A stretch of 64,000 bases of DNA from Evansella sp. LMS18 (GTDB taxonomy: Bacteria > Bacillota > Bacilli > Bacillales > Salisediminibacteriaceae), in contig NZ_CP093301.1 of NCBI RefSeq assembly GCF_024362785.1, positions 1,116,001 through 1,180,000 on the forward strand, read 5' to 3'. The position numbers and the translations under genes are program-made. The notes beneath the pieces are model-generated. The model did no database searches. It was not told the DNA's origin and worked only from the letters and a program-made list of their open reading frames with translations. This document shows, one piece after another, positions 1 to 9,293 of this stretch (positions are counted from its first letter, which is position 1; the number at the start of each line of letters is the position of its first letter).

Positions 1-525
1 CTTCAAAAATCGGATAATCTCCAGCTTAGACTGCACATCGATACCTACGGTAGGCTCATCAAGGATAATCAGCTCCGGATCATGGAGCAAGGATAAAACG
101 ATATTCAGCTTCCGCTTCATCCCGACCGAAAGCTGGTCCGTCCGTTCATTTAGCTTCAAGGACAATCCCGCCATTTCCGTCAGCTCCCCCACCCTGCCTT
201 CACTGACATTTACAGGCGCCATTTCTGCCCAGAACTTCAGCTGTTCTTTTACTGTGAGTTTTGGAAAAAGAGTGAGTTCCTGAGTGACATATCCGGCCCG
301 CTTCCGAAAACTGGCCTTATTTTTTCCAACGGGGGAATCTTTAAAAATAACTTCACCGCTATCTGGCTGTAATGCAGAAGAAATCATTTCAAACAAAGTA
401 GTCTTCCCCGCCCCATTGGCACCGAGAACAGCGACACAGTCACCCTTTTCCACACGGAAGCTTATATCTTTTACGACCGCCTTCTTTTTATAAAACTTAG
501 TCAGTCCATTAACTTCTAAAGCCAT
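1..525 (-). CDS. ABC-2 exporter ATP-binding protein (3' end cut by window edge)
   Basis: This is the nucleotide-binding subunit of an ABC exporter. Only the first 175 codons are in the window; the reading frame is still open at base 1. The start ATG is at 525, preceded by GAGGTGG. Visible motifs are Walker A GANGAGKTT at residues 35-43, a signature LSVGMKRKL (a common ABC-2 variant of LSGGQ) and Walker B LIILDEPTVGID. It overlaps the stop of the upstream permease by 17 bp, so the two are probably translationally coupled. With the two preceding membrane proteins it forms a drug, peptide or lipid exporter of the ABC-2 class. The substrate cannot be told from sequence. Confidence 0.95.
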   Translation of the reverse strand, partial: MALEVNGLTKFYKKKAVVKDISFRVEKGDCVAVLGANGAGKTTLFEMISSALQPDSGEVIFKDSPVGKNKASFRKRAGYVTQELTLFPKLTVKEQLKFWAEMAPVNVSEGRVGELTEMAGLSLKLNERTDQLSVGMKRKLNIVLSLLHDPELIILDEPTVGIDVQSKLEIIRFLK

Positions 526-1690
526 ATTTCCACCTCACAACGAGAAAACTGATGCAAAACAAAGCGACTGTTATTCCCCCAAGATAAATAGCCGGCTCAA
601 AAAAACTACTTCCATTAACGCCTTCTATCAATAAATATTGGGGCACAACAAAATTCAATGGAAACACAGGTACACCCACTGCGGAAAAAGTCGTGAATAC
701 CGCAACAACTGCTATGCCCGTCAACAAGGCGTACTTTTTTGACCGGAAAAAAGCAGCGAGCAAAATTCCCAGATAACAGGAGCATAGTACATACAAGACA
801 AGCATCAGGGCCGCTGATCCAATCCATCCACCAGATTCAGGGACTAAATAAACGAGCAAACCAAGCAGAAAGAACAGCTGCACCCCGCCGAGAAGCAGTG
901 CAGGAACACTGCTCCCGACGAAGTACTGCCATGGTTTAACGCCAGACAGCAGAAAGCGCTTCTGGAAATTCTGCTCCTTGTCCTCAATCACCCAGTAAGC
1001 CAGGGAAAACAGGAAAAACATTAAAACGGCAGAAATCAGCAGCAGAAGTGTCCGGAGACCCTTTTCTGCGGCTCTTTCCCCTTCTCCGGCCACAACACCT
1101 TGTTGATACAATGGCAGCTCCGTTGCCGCCACTGACATGAGGGGTTCCGGCTCCCACTGCCCGTCCGTATATTCCCAGGCCTCCAGCCATGTTCCGGAAT
1201 CCACCTCTAACTCGTACTTATCCCTGAGTTCCACCGTTCTTTCTGCTGCCTGGTAATTACTGATAAAACGCATCACTTCCGAAGCAACGATTTCCTTCAC
1301 AAACGGGACCGCCAGAGAAGAATCTGACTGATACACATGGATCAGACTGTTTTTTTCTCCCATTAATATCTCTTCTTTAAACCCAGCCCCAAAAAGAATC
1401 GCTGAATCAGCCTCGTTGGTGAGAACAAGCTGCTTCATGGTATGTTCATCCGTAACTTCCAGCCTGATCCTGCTGTTTTCCCCGAGCTTCTCTATAACTC
1501 TTTCCGAATAGTCCGTTTCGTCAAGATTCGCCACAGCGACAGGAATTCTCGCTTCTTCCACAGTCATGTCAAAAAAGGTGTACATGAAAAGCACGATGAT
1601 GACCGGAAGAAGAACTAAAGAAAGCAGGCTTGTTTTAGTTGTAAGGGTTAGCTTCATCCGAAGCCTTATCATTAACAGCAGCCGCTTCAT
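509..1690 (-). CDS. ABC-2 type permease
   Basis: Membrane subunit of the exporter, 393 residues from the ATG at 1690. The frame is open to 1717, but the 1690 start has a better-placed AGGGTG and lies 5 bp after the previous stop. It has the ABC-2 layout: one N-terminal transmembrane segment (about residues 20-40), a long extracytoplasmic domain of about 170 residues, then five or six C-terminal membrane helices. It is followed by the ATPase gene in the same operon. It and the preceding gene are paralogous in layout and probably form a heterodimer. No substrate can be assigned. Confidence 0.85.
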   Translation of the reverse strand: MKRLLLMIRLRMKLTLTTKTSLLSLVLLPVIIVLFMYTFFDMTVEEARIPVAVANLDETDYSERVIEKLGENSRIRLEVTDEHTMKQLVLTNEADSAILFGAGFKEEILMGEKNSLIHVYQSDSSLAVPFVKEIVASEVMRFISNYQAAERTVELRDKYELEVDSGTWLEAWEYTDGQWEPEPLMSVAATELPLYQQGVVAGEGERAAEKGLRTLLLLISAVLMFFLFSLAYWVIEDKEQNFQKRFLLSGVKPWQYFVGSSVPALLLGGVQLFFLLGLLVYLVPESGGWIGSAALMLVLYVLCSCYLGILLAAFFRSKKYALLTGIAVVAVFTTFSAVGVPVFPLNFVVPQYLLIEGVNGSSFFEPAIYLGGITVALFCISFLVVRWKYGFRS

Positions 1691-1694
1691 CCCA

Positions 1695-2906
1695 TCACCC
1701 TGCCTTTCTTCTTTCATTGATCCATGCCCCTGTGAAAAATAAGGCGGTGAAGCCAGCCATAACCGCAGTGCTGTTCCTGATGGTTTCTTCGTCTCCGAAA
1801 AATGACGCTGCCATAAGGCCTTCCCTCATCCAGTAAGTAAAGGTGTAACTCCCTGCGTCCCCGGCCCATTCCTGGAAAAAGGCAAGTGGAAGAACAGCGC
1901 CTCCCAGTAACAGGAGCACAAACAGCACGGAAATTCCGATTACTGCTTCACCAAACTGCCCCAGCAAAAATGAAGACAGAAGGGTGAAAAACATTGCCGT
2001 GACAGCTGCCCCTAAGCTTGCGGCAGTCACGAGGGGGAAGAAGTTGTTCCCAAGGGAGTGATTCACTATTAGAAAATAACCACCGATGAAAACGGTCAGC
2101 TGAGCAGCCAGCACCAGGAAGCTTGTTAAAAAATCAGCAGTAACTTTAACCCCAGGAGTACATCCTGCAAGCATCAGCCTTTTGTTCATAGACTGGCTGA
2201 ATTCATTTCTCATAAGAACAAGGAGGAGGAATCCTGTGATAAGGCTGAGCGCTGTCGCAGCAGCAGCGAAATAATATTCTTCGAGGGTGAATATCCCTGT
2301 TTCCGAAAGGGTCTCGGTTACAAAGATTTGATTTCTTCCAAGCGAAGTAAAAGTAAAATCAATGATTGCCTGCTGTACTTCCTGATTCAGCGACTGGCTG
2401 TCTATTTCTTCCCGGAGAAAAAAATGGACGGTGTTCACTCCGCTCTGGGCGGCGCTTATGAGATCCGCACCGCTCTCCATGACTGCAAGAAAAAGCTGAT
2501 ACTGTAAAGGCCGTTGGGGATTTCCAACGACCTGAACAGGGGTATTTTTACCAATGCGTAAATCTTCACTGAAATTCTCCGGAATAACAGCCATCGCGGC
2601 AGCTTCATTGTTTTCCAGAAGCTCCAGCCCTTCACTCTCGCTCGTCCGGATAAACTCCACCACCCTGCTGAATTCCTCGGAGGAAGCGAGCTGGTGAATA
2701 ATCGCCCTTGTTTCCAGGGAGTCATCCTTGTCAGCAAGTGCCACATGAAACGGCTCCACATAGGCATCCCGGTCAAAAATCGGCTGTAGGGCGTAAATGA
2801 GGAATAGGCTTCCAAGAAAAGGGAGGCCGGCAAAAACGAGCAAAACGGCAGGCTGTTTCAGCATTGTTTTCAGTTGCAGAAGTACCAGCGCTTTAATCTT
2901 TTTCAT
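1695..2906 (-). CDS. ABC-2 type permease, first gene of exporter operon
   Basis: Second membrane subunit, 403 residues from the ATG at 2906, which follows GAGAGGG. An in-frame extension to 3017 runs into the repeat array and lacks a ribosome binding site, so it was not used. Layout is one N-terminal helix (about residues 20-42), a large outer domain, and a C-terminal block of about six helices. The gap to the next permease start is only 4 bp, so the three genes form one operon read leftwards. Its upstream region is occupied by the 186-bp repeat array, which may therefore sit in or just before its promoter. Confidence 0.85.
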   Translation of the reverse strand: MKKIKALVLLQLKTMLKQPAVLLVFAGLPFLGSLFLIYALQPIFDRDAYVEPFHVALADKDDSLETRAIIHQLASSEEFSRVVEFIRTSESEGLELLENNEAAAMAVIPENFSEDLRIGKNTPVQVVGNPQRPLQYQLFLAVMESGADLISAAQSGVNTVHFFLREEIDSQSLNQEVQQAIIDFTFTSLGRNQIFVTETLSETGIFTLEEYYFAAAATALSLITGFLLLVLMRNEFSQSMNKRLMLAGCTPGVKVTADFLTSFLVLAAQLTVFIGGYFLIVNHSLGNNFFPLVTAASLGAAVTAMFFTLLSSFLLGQFGEAVIGISVLFVLLLLGGAVLPLAFFQEWAGDAGSYTFTYWMREGLMAASFFGDEETIRNSTAVMAGFTALFFTGAWINERRKAG

Positions 2907-3009
2907 ACCGACCCTCTCTTTTTCTGTATGTTTTAGTTTAGTAAGATAACAGTCTTTTAATGGACAAATTTCCGCTGCTTTGCGCAGATTTGTCGTGTGT
3001 TTTATTTTG

Positions 3010-3656
3010 CTGGACAAATTTCACCTTCACAACACTAATTTGTCCAGCAAACTCTTTTTTCTGGACAAATCCACAGCTGAGAGGACAGATTTGTCCAGAT
3101 TCCGCCTTCTCTCTGGACAAATTCTAAGAAACTATATGAGATTTGTCCAGCTATAGCCTAATTTATGAATTTTTTATATAACTTACCTAAATTTACTGGA
3201 CAAATTTCACCTTCACAACACTAATTTGTCCAGCAAACCCTTTTTTCTGGACAAATCCTCAGCTGAGAGGGCAGATTTGTCCAGATTCCGCCTTCTCTCT
3301 GGACAAATTCTGAGAAACTATATGAGATATGTCCAGACACAACCTAATTTATGGATTTTTTGTATAACTTACCTAAATTTACTGGACAAATTTCACCTTC
3401 ACAACACTGATTTGTCCAGCAAACTCTTCTTTCTGGACAAATTCACAGCTGGGAGGGCAGATTTGTCCAGATTCCGCCTTCTCTCTGGACAAATTCTAAG
3501 AAACTATATGAGATTTGTCCAGCTATAGCCTAATTTATGGATTTTTTGTATAACTTATCTAAATTTACTGGACAATTTTCACCTTCAAAACACTAATTTG
3601 TCCAGCAAACTCTTTTTTTGGGACAAATCCTCAGCTGAAAGGGCAGATTTGTCCAG
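3010..3656. repeat. Tandem array, 186-bp period, three hairpins per unit
   Basis: Units begin with TGGAC at 3011, 3197, 3383 and 3569, an exact 186-bp period: three full units and a partial fourth. Each full unit holds three inverted repeats built on CTGGACAAAT...ATTTGTCCAG. In unit 1 these lie at 3010-3047 (11-bp perfect stem), 3061-3098 and 3113-3150. A diverged arm pair lies just upstream at about 2960-2990. Unit 4 has mutated left arms. Reading frames through the array are artefacts of the repeat. It fills the space between the zinc-ribbon gene (ending at 3706) and the exporter operon (starting at 2906), both read leftwards. Confidence 0.9.
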
Positions 3657-3705
3657 ATAACTCCGCAAATATAAAAACCTACTAATTAACCAACGTTAAA
3701 CTACT

Positions 3706-5571
3706 TTAATACCAGCCCGCCTGATACATGATATTCTCCAGGTTGTACGCGATTTCTTCCATTATCATCATCAGCTCGTACTCGCTCATTTCGAAGACGT
3801 TGACAGCAGTGTCTCCGCTCAAATCAGGAAAGCCAAGAGAACTGGTAAACTCTGTTTTGCTTTCAACGGCAAGATTCAGGTTGACCTCCTGATAACCGGC
3901 CCAGTAGTCATCCACGCCAACGTTCAGCACCAGTTCAAAGTCCCTGTTTGAATAGTTTCTGCCGAGGTTCTGGTCTGTCGTCTGAATAACCGTTCCGTTG
4001 ATTTTTGGAATGTCACCGCCCACTTCATAGCCGCTCATCCTCAAATCAAAGTCCGTTTCCTTTGTGTCGCCGGACAATGCGGTATCCATAGATAACCGGA
4101 CGTCAAAAGCAACATCCCCGTAATCTATTAATTTGCCTCCCACATTAGTCACAATCTGATCGTTTCCTGTTTCCGAGTTCCAGTAAGCAGTAAACTGACC
4201 CATATGCGGATCTGCAGGAGCAACTGTTAACTCTCTGGTAATCTCCTCTATATCACTGTTCTGCCAGACAGAAGTTTCATAGGAAAAATTCATCGTGTCA
4301 GCTGGATAATACGGATCAGCCACCTGGAAATGAACATTCCTGCTGATAATATTTTCACCTCGGTCTACAAGAAGCTCACTTGTGAAACCGCCAGGCATAT
4401 TCATATACTCCAGACCTTCTCTCATTTCACTGAAGCCATACCTCATCTCCTGAAGCATATCTTCCCTGGAAAAATAAGCTTCGTCAAAAGATCCGGAAGA
4501 CTCAGCCATTTCAAGCAGAAGGTTTTGCAGTTCCTCGTCCTGCTCAAGCTTACGAATTAAGCCTTCAAGCAAGTTCTTCACATCCCGTTCCGAGAGTGAT
4601 AACGTTACTTTTCTGAATGACTCTCCTTTATACTCCTGCCCGCTTTCCATGGTGAAATGCTCATCCTCTAAAAAGGAAGTAATAAACGTCACATACTCCA
4701 GACCATGTTTTTTCAGCTCATCCTCGTACTCTGTGGAGCTTGTCATGTATTCGGTGTAGTTCTCGATTCGGTCAGGACCGTAATACCAAGGGTCCACCCC
4801 TCTCATAAACGAGCCGAAATCATTATTATTGATAAAAAAGTACTCATCGTATAAAAACGGCACACTAATTCCTGTCTGGTCATCGGACTGGAATGCCTCT
4901 GCTTCAAACACATTCGTTCCGTTCAAAAGCAATGCCAGGGAAGCCATGCCTTTTGCGCTTTCAGGGTCCTGGCTCATCGAAACCTCGATCGCACTGTCAC
5001 TTAAATAGTGGTTCAGCTGGGTAATTTCCGGTATGTTGTGGCCATCAACGCCCCCTGTAATCGTCATTTCGCTTCTGTATGCCTTCTCGCTCATCATTCT
5101 GCTGAGTTCCATGTCATCGCCGAAAAGCTCTTCAAAGCTGTCCTGCATATCTTGTAAACTATTTAACTCGGCAGATAAATACACTTGTTTTGGTGATTTA
5201 TTAAAGAAAACGCCGTAAGAAACACCGCCCACTGTGAGCAGCAGCACTGCGGCCATAATTATTGCGATGAAGCCTTTTTTCTTTGGTTTGTATTTCTTGT
5301 TATGTACATTGGAACGCTCTTCTGATGCCACTTTCCTTACTGGCGAATCACCAGCTATACCGGTTCCCCCTGTGGATGACCCGGCTGCTGGACCACTTCC
5401 CGCTTCAGATGTCTCTTCGGTTTCCAGCTCATCATTTTCCCGTATCCCGCCAACTTGCTTTTCCTCTTCTTCTCCCGGCCGCTGTGAAAAATCAGCCAGA
5501 TTTGTCCCGCATTTGCCGCAGAACTTATCCTTCTGGCCTATCTTATTCCCGCAATTACTACAAAATTTCAT
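3706..5571 (-). CDS. Zinc-ribbon protein with single membrane anchor and large outer domain
   Basis: A 621-residue protein of unknown function. The N-terminus carries a zinc ribbon with two CxxC knuckles at residues 4-7 and 18-21, then an acidic, Gly/Ser-rich linker (about 30-90), a basic stretch, one transmembrane helix (101-123) and about 500 extracytoplasmic residues. The outer part resembles zinc-ribbon lipoprotein-like families of Bacillaceae (DUF6583-like, from memory). The start follows GGGGGTG. It appears monocistronic, with a sigma-A-like promoter upstream at 5653-5681. The topology suggests a surface or stress-sensing protein whose cytoplasmic ribbon is the signalling or anchoring end; that is inference. 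Confidence 0.75.
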   Translation of the reverse strand: MKFCSNCGNKIGQKDKFCGKCGTNLADFSQRPGEEEEKQVGGIRENDELETEETSEAGSGPAAGSSTGGTGIAGDSPVRKVASEERSNVHNKKYKPKKKGFIAIIMAAVLLLTVGGVSYGVFFNKSPKQVYLSAELNSLQDMQDSFEELFGDDMELSRMMSEKAYRSEMTITGGVDGHNIPEITQLNHYLSDSAIEVSMSQDPESAKGMASLALLLNGTNVFEAEAFQSDDQTGISVPFLYDEYFFINNNDFGSFMRGVDPWYYGPDRIENYTEYMTSSTEYEDELKKHGLEYVTFITSFLEDEHFTMESGQEYKGESFRKVTLSLSERDVKNLLEGLIRKLEQDEELQNLLLEMAESSGSFDEAYFSREDMLQEMRYGFSEMREGLEYMNMPGGFTSELLVDRGENIISRNVHFQVADPYYPADTMNFSYETSVWQNSDIEEITRELTVAPADPHMGQFTAYWNSETGNDQIVTNVGGKLIDYGDVAFDVRLSMDTALSGDTKETDFDLRMSGYEVGGDIPKINGTVIQTTDQNLGRNYSNRDFELVLNVGVDDYWAGYQEVNLNLAVESKTEFTSSLGFPDLSGDTAVNVFEMSEYELMMIMEEIAYNLENIMYQAGWY

Positions 5572-5652
5572 CCTGCACCCCCGTTTTTATTCTGTTGTTA
5601 TCTGTAAAAGAAGACCATATTTTTCGACAAATAGTCCCTTTTCCTCTATGTG

Positions 5653-5681
5653 AATATAGTACCATAAGTTGGCGGTTTCAA
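5653..5681 (-). promoter_or_regulatory. Sigma-A-like promoter of the zinc-ribbon gene
   Basis: On the minus strand TTGAAA, a 17-bp spacer and TATATT match a vegetative promoter with near-ideal spacing, about 80 bp upstream of the start at 5571. Confidence 0.5.
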
Positions 5682-5796
5682 AGGGTGTTATTTCGGGTAT
5701 AGGAAAATTTATTTCAGAAAATTAAACAGAAGCGAATTTTTATCAGATATTTCGCTAAGTAATTTGACACGATTTACTCTTATCTCCGCTCTGTTT

Positions 5797-5829
5797 CGGT
5801 CGTATGACCCCTCTATACGACCGTTTTTT
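5797..5829 (+). terminator. Orphan terminator-like hairpin (CGGTCGTAT element)
   Basis: CGGTCGTAT and ATACGACCG form a 9-bp perfect stem followed by six T on the plus strand. A third copy, CCGGTCGTAT, occurs about 30 bp further on. No plus-strand gene precedes it: the gene to the left is read away from it. It is either a leader attenuator for the BCCT gene starting at 6004 or a short repeat. The rest of the 432-bp gap shows no gene. Confidence 0.5.
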
Positions 5830-6003
5830 CTCCTGCCTGCTTCACTTCCGGTCGTATAAAGTTCTTAGAGCCCCCATGACCGCTTCAGTAAACACAATTT
5901 CTAACAGAAATCGCAGTTTCAGTGATGAAAAAGAAACCCTGCTGTCTCTGCACATAATTTATCCCCTTCCATCAAAGACTAGCTTCAAAAGGGGGCTGGA
6001 TTT

Positions 6004-7548
6004 ATGAAGAAAGTGACTGCCGTATTCTGGATATCTGTCATTATATCCATTATTTTTATCCTGTGGGGTGTCATCTCCCCTGCACACCTGGGGAGCGTGA
6101 TGAACACAGCTCTAGGTTTTTTCCTGGAAAACTTCGGCTGGTTTTACCAGATTTCCGCCACCTTCTTCCTCGTCTTTGCACTCTTCCTGATTTTCAGCAG
6201 ATATGGGAAGATCAAGCTCGGCAAGGATGAAGACAAGCCTGAATTCAGCCGGCCTACCTGGTTTGCGATGCTGTTCAGCGCCGGTATGGGTATCGGTCTG
6301 TTGTTTTTCGGCGTCTCTGAGCCTATTTCCCATTATGCGAATCCCCCCTTTATCGAAGGCAGTACGGAAGAAGCCGCCATTCTGAGCCTGAGATATACAT
6401 ATCTTCACTGGGGGTTTCATGCGTGGGCCATTTATGCGACAATCGCCCTTGGCCTCGCTTATTTTAAATTCAGAAAGGGATATCCCGGCCTGATGAGTGC
6501 CACTCTCCGGCCTGTTATCGGAAAAAAGGCAGAAGGACGTACAGGAAAAATCATCGATATCGTGGCGGTTTTTGCAACGCTTTTCGGTGTCTGTGCCTCC
6601 CTCGGCTTAGGAGCAGCACAAATTAACGGCGGACTAAGCTATTTAACGGGGATTCCAAATAATTTTACGATCCAGCTGATTATTATTTCTATCGTTACTG
6701 TCCTGTTTATGATCAGCGCAGGAACAGGCATTAAAAGGGGCATCAAATATTTAAGCAACACAAACTTAGTTTTGGCAGTAGTCCTTTTTCTTGCAGTTAT
6801 CATTCTTGGACCGACGATCTTCCTGCTGGACTTATTTACGACTACCTTTGGAAGCTATGTGCAGAACCTTCCAGCCATGGGGCTTCGCCTGTCACCATTT
6901 GACCGGGAAAATGCCGCCTGGCTGCAGGGCTGGACGATCTTTTACTGGGCGTGGTGGATTGCCTGGGCACCGTTTGTCGGAACGTTTATCGCTCGCGTGT
7001 CCAAAGGAAGAACCATCCGGGAATTTGTCATTGCTGTTTTGGTGGCCCCTACCATAGTCTGTACCCTTTGGTTCTGTGTTTTCGGCGGAACGGGGATCTT
7101 TTATGAGTACAATCTCGGGGTAGATGTATCCGGGCAGACACTCGAAACAGCTTTATTCTTTGTATTTCAGCAGCTGCCGCTAAGCGGCATTCTGTCGGTG
7201 ATAACGATTCTGCTGATTACCACCTTTTTCATCACATCCGCTGATTCCGCTACATTTGTACTCGGAATGCAGACGACAAACGGAAGCACCGAGCCGCCGA
7301 ACATGGTCAAATACAGCTGGGGAATTATCCTCGCTGCAGCTGCGGTGGTCCTTATGGCTTCAGGGGGACTGGAAGGACTTCAGACAGCAATCATCGTCAG
7401 CGCATTCCCGCTGACATTCGTCCTGTTCCTCATGTGCTTCTCTATGATAAAAGCCTTCCGGACTGAAGTGAAACCGAATCCGGGAAAAGCAAAAGAAAAG
7501 CGTAAAAAGAAAGTGGAAGATCCGGAAGGGGAAGTCTCCCCTACTTAG
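6004..7548 (+). CDS. BCCT-family osmolyte (glycine betaine/choline/carnitine) transporter
   Basis: A 514-residue, 12-helix secondary transporter of the betaine-choline-carnitine family, which takes up compatible solutes with sodium. The start follows AAGGGGG. The family signature around FYWAWWIAWAPFVG is intact and is followed by FIARVSKGRTIREF; the GMGIGLLFFGVSEP segment of the third helix is also present. The C-terminus is short and highly charged (KEKRKKK), as in osmosensing members. It stands alone between two terminators. It is closest in look to OpuD/BetP-like betaine carriers; the precise substrate is not resolved. Confidence 0.92.
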   Translation: MKKVTAVFWISVIISIIFILWGVISPAHLGSVMNTALGFFLENFGWFYQISATFFLVFALFLIFSRYGKIKLGKDEDKPEFSRPTWFAMLFSAGMGIGLLFFGVSEPISHYANPPFIEGSTEEAAILSLRYTYLHWGFHAWAIYATIALGLAYFKFRKGYPGLMSATLRPVIGKKAEGRTGKIIDIVAVFATLFGVCASLGLGAAQINGGLSYLTGIPNNFTIQLIIISIVTVLFMISAGTGIKRGIKYLSNTNLVLAVVLFLAVIILGPTIFLLDLFTTTFGSYVQNLPAMGLRLSPFDRENAAWLQGWTIFYWAWWIAWAPFVGTFIARVSKGRTIREFVIAVLVAPTIVCTLWFCVFGGTGIFYEYNLGVDVSGQTLETALFFVFQQLPLSGILSVITILLITTFFITSADSATFVLGMQTTNGSTEPPNMVKYSWGIILAAAAVVLMASGGLEGLQTAIIVSAFPLTFVLFLMCFSMIKAFRTEVKPNPGKAKEKRKKKVEDPEGEVSPT

Positions 7549-7565
7549 AAGGAAAAATAAGCATG

Positions 7566-7597
7566 AAAAAAGGATGCCTCCGTGGCATCCTTTTTTT
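7566..7597 (+). terminator. Rho-independent terminator of BCCT gene
   Basis: GGATGCC and GGCATCC flank a 5-base loop and are followed by seven T. A-runs upstream make it usable for the convergent amidohydrolase gene as well. Confidence 0.9.
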
Positions 7598-7646
7598 GCA
7601 GACGGAATTCCGACCCATAGTGAAGCTAAAGCCTTTCGATAAATTT

Positions 7647-9272
7647 CTACAAATTCCCAGTGGTTACTGACACCGAAAAAACAAGTTCCCCGTTCATATA
7701 TGTCTCTTGTACCCGTGTTTGATCGATAGTTTCTGGGTCGTCTTTAAGTATATCCTTATCAAGCACTGCGAAGTCTGCGAAATACCCAGGTTTCAACTGA
7801 CCTGTATGAGGAATTCTTGTAACTTCCTGAGCGCCTCTCGTATAAAGTTCTATAGCAGTTTCTACACTGATTCTTTCTTTCTCGCCAAGGTCAGTGCCAT
7901 TGTATGCCCTTCTCGTTACAGCAGCTTTTATTCCAACAAAAGGATTAACCGGGTCAGCCCAAGCTGTCGCAGGAGCATCAGACGACAATGCAACCTGGAT
8001 GCCATAATTAAGCATAGTTTTTAACGGATATGTCTGCTGTGTTCTTTCCAGTCCCAGATTCTTAATATAGCTTTCTATTTCCGCATAAATAAAGATTGGC
8101 TGGGGAACGAAAGCAATCTCAGCCTCAGCGCATAGCTTTAATGCTTTCTCGGAAGGAAGGCACGCATGTTCAATCCGTATAGAAGGACCGTCAGGGAGCC
8201 ACGGCTCAATACCGGAAAACGTCTCTGCAATAAATTCAATAGCAGCATCCCCCATTGCATGGATGATAAGCTGCACACCGTTCTCCTTTGCTGCCTCCGC
8301 CCCTGCAAGCAGCTCTTCTTTCGTGCAAGTTCGAATTCCGCAGACGTTATCGCTTCCCCTGAAAGGCTCTTTCATCCATGCGGTCTGCCCTGAAATACTC
8401 CCATCTGAAAGGAGTTTAATACCACCAATATGATTTTGTTTTTCCCTGTCTAATTGCTGCTTTGCAAAAACCGGATCCGCAGCTATATCATTCCAGAAAT
8501 AATAAATCACTGAACGCTGCTTATACCCCTTTTCCTTTGCTTTATTGTACATCGTCAAGTAATCAGACGGTTTTGTTCTTGCATACAATTCTGTTACAGA
8601 AGTAATACCATGGGAAAATAAATGAGAGCTAAGTCTTGCTAATAAATCGGCTTCATCGTCCAGAGACTTTTCAGGAATTTTATTCAAAACAAGGTCCCGT
8701 GCCGTTTCCCGTAAAATCCCAGTCGGTTCACCGTTTTTATCCCGGTCAATCTCTCCCCCTGGTGGATCCGGTGTATTTCTTGTTATTCCCGCAAGTTCCA
8801 GAGCTTTACTGTTAGCAGAAATAATATGAACGCATGTACGTGTAGCTACAATTGGCACTTCTGTGGAAGCCTCGTCAAGGTCCTGGCGCGTTGGTGCTCT
8901 TTTTTCCGCCAATTTACCTTCATCGTAGCCCCATGACTCCACCCAGATCTCTTTCCCTTCTGCCTCAATTTTTTTTCGGATTTCCTCCTGAAGTTCCTTA
9001 ATCGAATTTACCACTGGAGGCAGGCAAGGGATTTGTTTTGCAGCCTTTGCAGTAAAGTATGGATGCATATGTGCATCTATCAATCCGGGAATTACCCGCT
9101 TCCCCTGGAGATTTACCACTACTTCTCCCCCAGAAGACAAAGCAGATTCATCTCCAATCCATTCAATTTTACCGTCTTGTACGATCATTGCCTCGGCGTA
9201 AGGCTGCTCAGGGTTGGAGGTGAATATCTTACCATTTGTAAAAATACGTCTGGTACTCATAGATAAGATCAT
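7647..9272 (-). CDS. YtcJ-type metal-dependent amidohydrolase
   Basis: A 541-residue TIM-barrel amidohydrolase of the YtcJ/LAF3-like group (amidohydrolase 3). The metal-binding HxH lies at residues 68-70 (DAHMHP) after a small N-terminal beta domain; later barrel histidines are visible in IIHAMGDAA and IRIEHA, and the closing Asp in ALSSDAPA. Two starts are possible: ATG at 9272, only 1-2 bases after AAAGGA, or ATG at 9260 with a 13-base gap. It is the last of three genes (symporter, aminotransferase, this enzyme) in one direction. Family members cleave cyclic or linear amides; the substrate here is unknown. A paralogue lies at 12624-14270. Confidence 0.88.
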   Translation of the reverse strand: MILSMSTRRIFTNGKIFTSNPEQPYAEAMIVQDGKIEWIGDESALSSGGEVVVNLQGKRVIPGLIDAHMHPYFTAKAAKQIPCLPPVVNSIKELQEEIRKKIEAEGKEIWVESWGYDEGKLAEKRAPTRQDLDEASTEVPIVATRTCVHIISANSKALELAGITRNTPDPPGGEIDRDKNGEPTGILRETARDLVLNKIPEKSLDDEADLLARLSSHLFSHGITSVTELYARTKPSDYLTMYNKAKEKGYKQRSVIYYFWNDIAADPVFAKQQLDREKQNHIGGIKLLSDGSISGQTAWMKEPFRGSDNVCGIRTCTKEELLAGAEAAKENGVQLIIHAMGDAAIEFIAETFSGIEPWLPDGPSIRIEHACLPSEKALKLCAEAEIAFVPQPIFIYAEIESYIKNLGLERTQQTYPLKTMLNYGIQVALSSDAPATAWADPVNPFVGIKAAVTRRAYNGTDLGEKERISVETAIELYTRGAQEVTRIPHTGQLKPGYFADFAVLDKDILKDDPETIDQTRVQETYMNGELVFSVSVTTGNL

Positions 9273-9293
9273 ATCCTTTCTTTTTTCTTAGAA

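Noticed and set aside
3226-3528. 100-residue plus-strand frame in the hairpin array
   Set aside because: It is a translation of the 186-bp repeat itself, with internally repeated peptide and no ribosome binding site.
5804-6007. 67-residue frame just before the BCCT gene
   Set aside because: Begins in the orphan hairpin, lacks a ribosome binding site and shows no domain.
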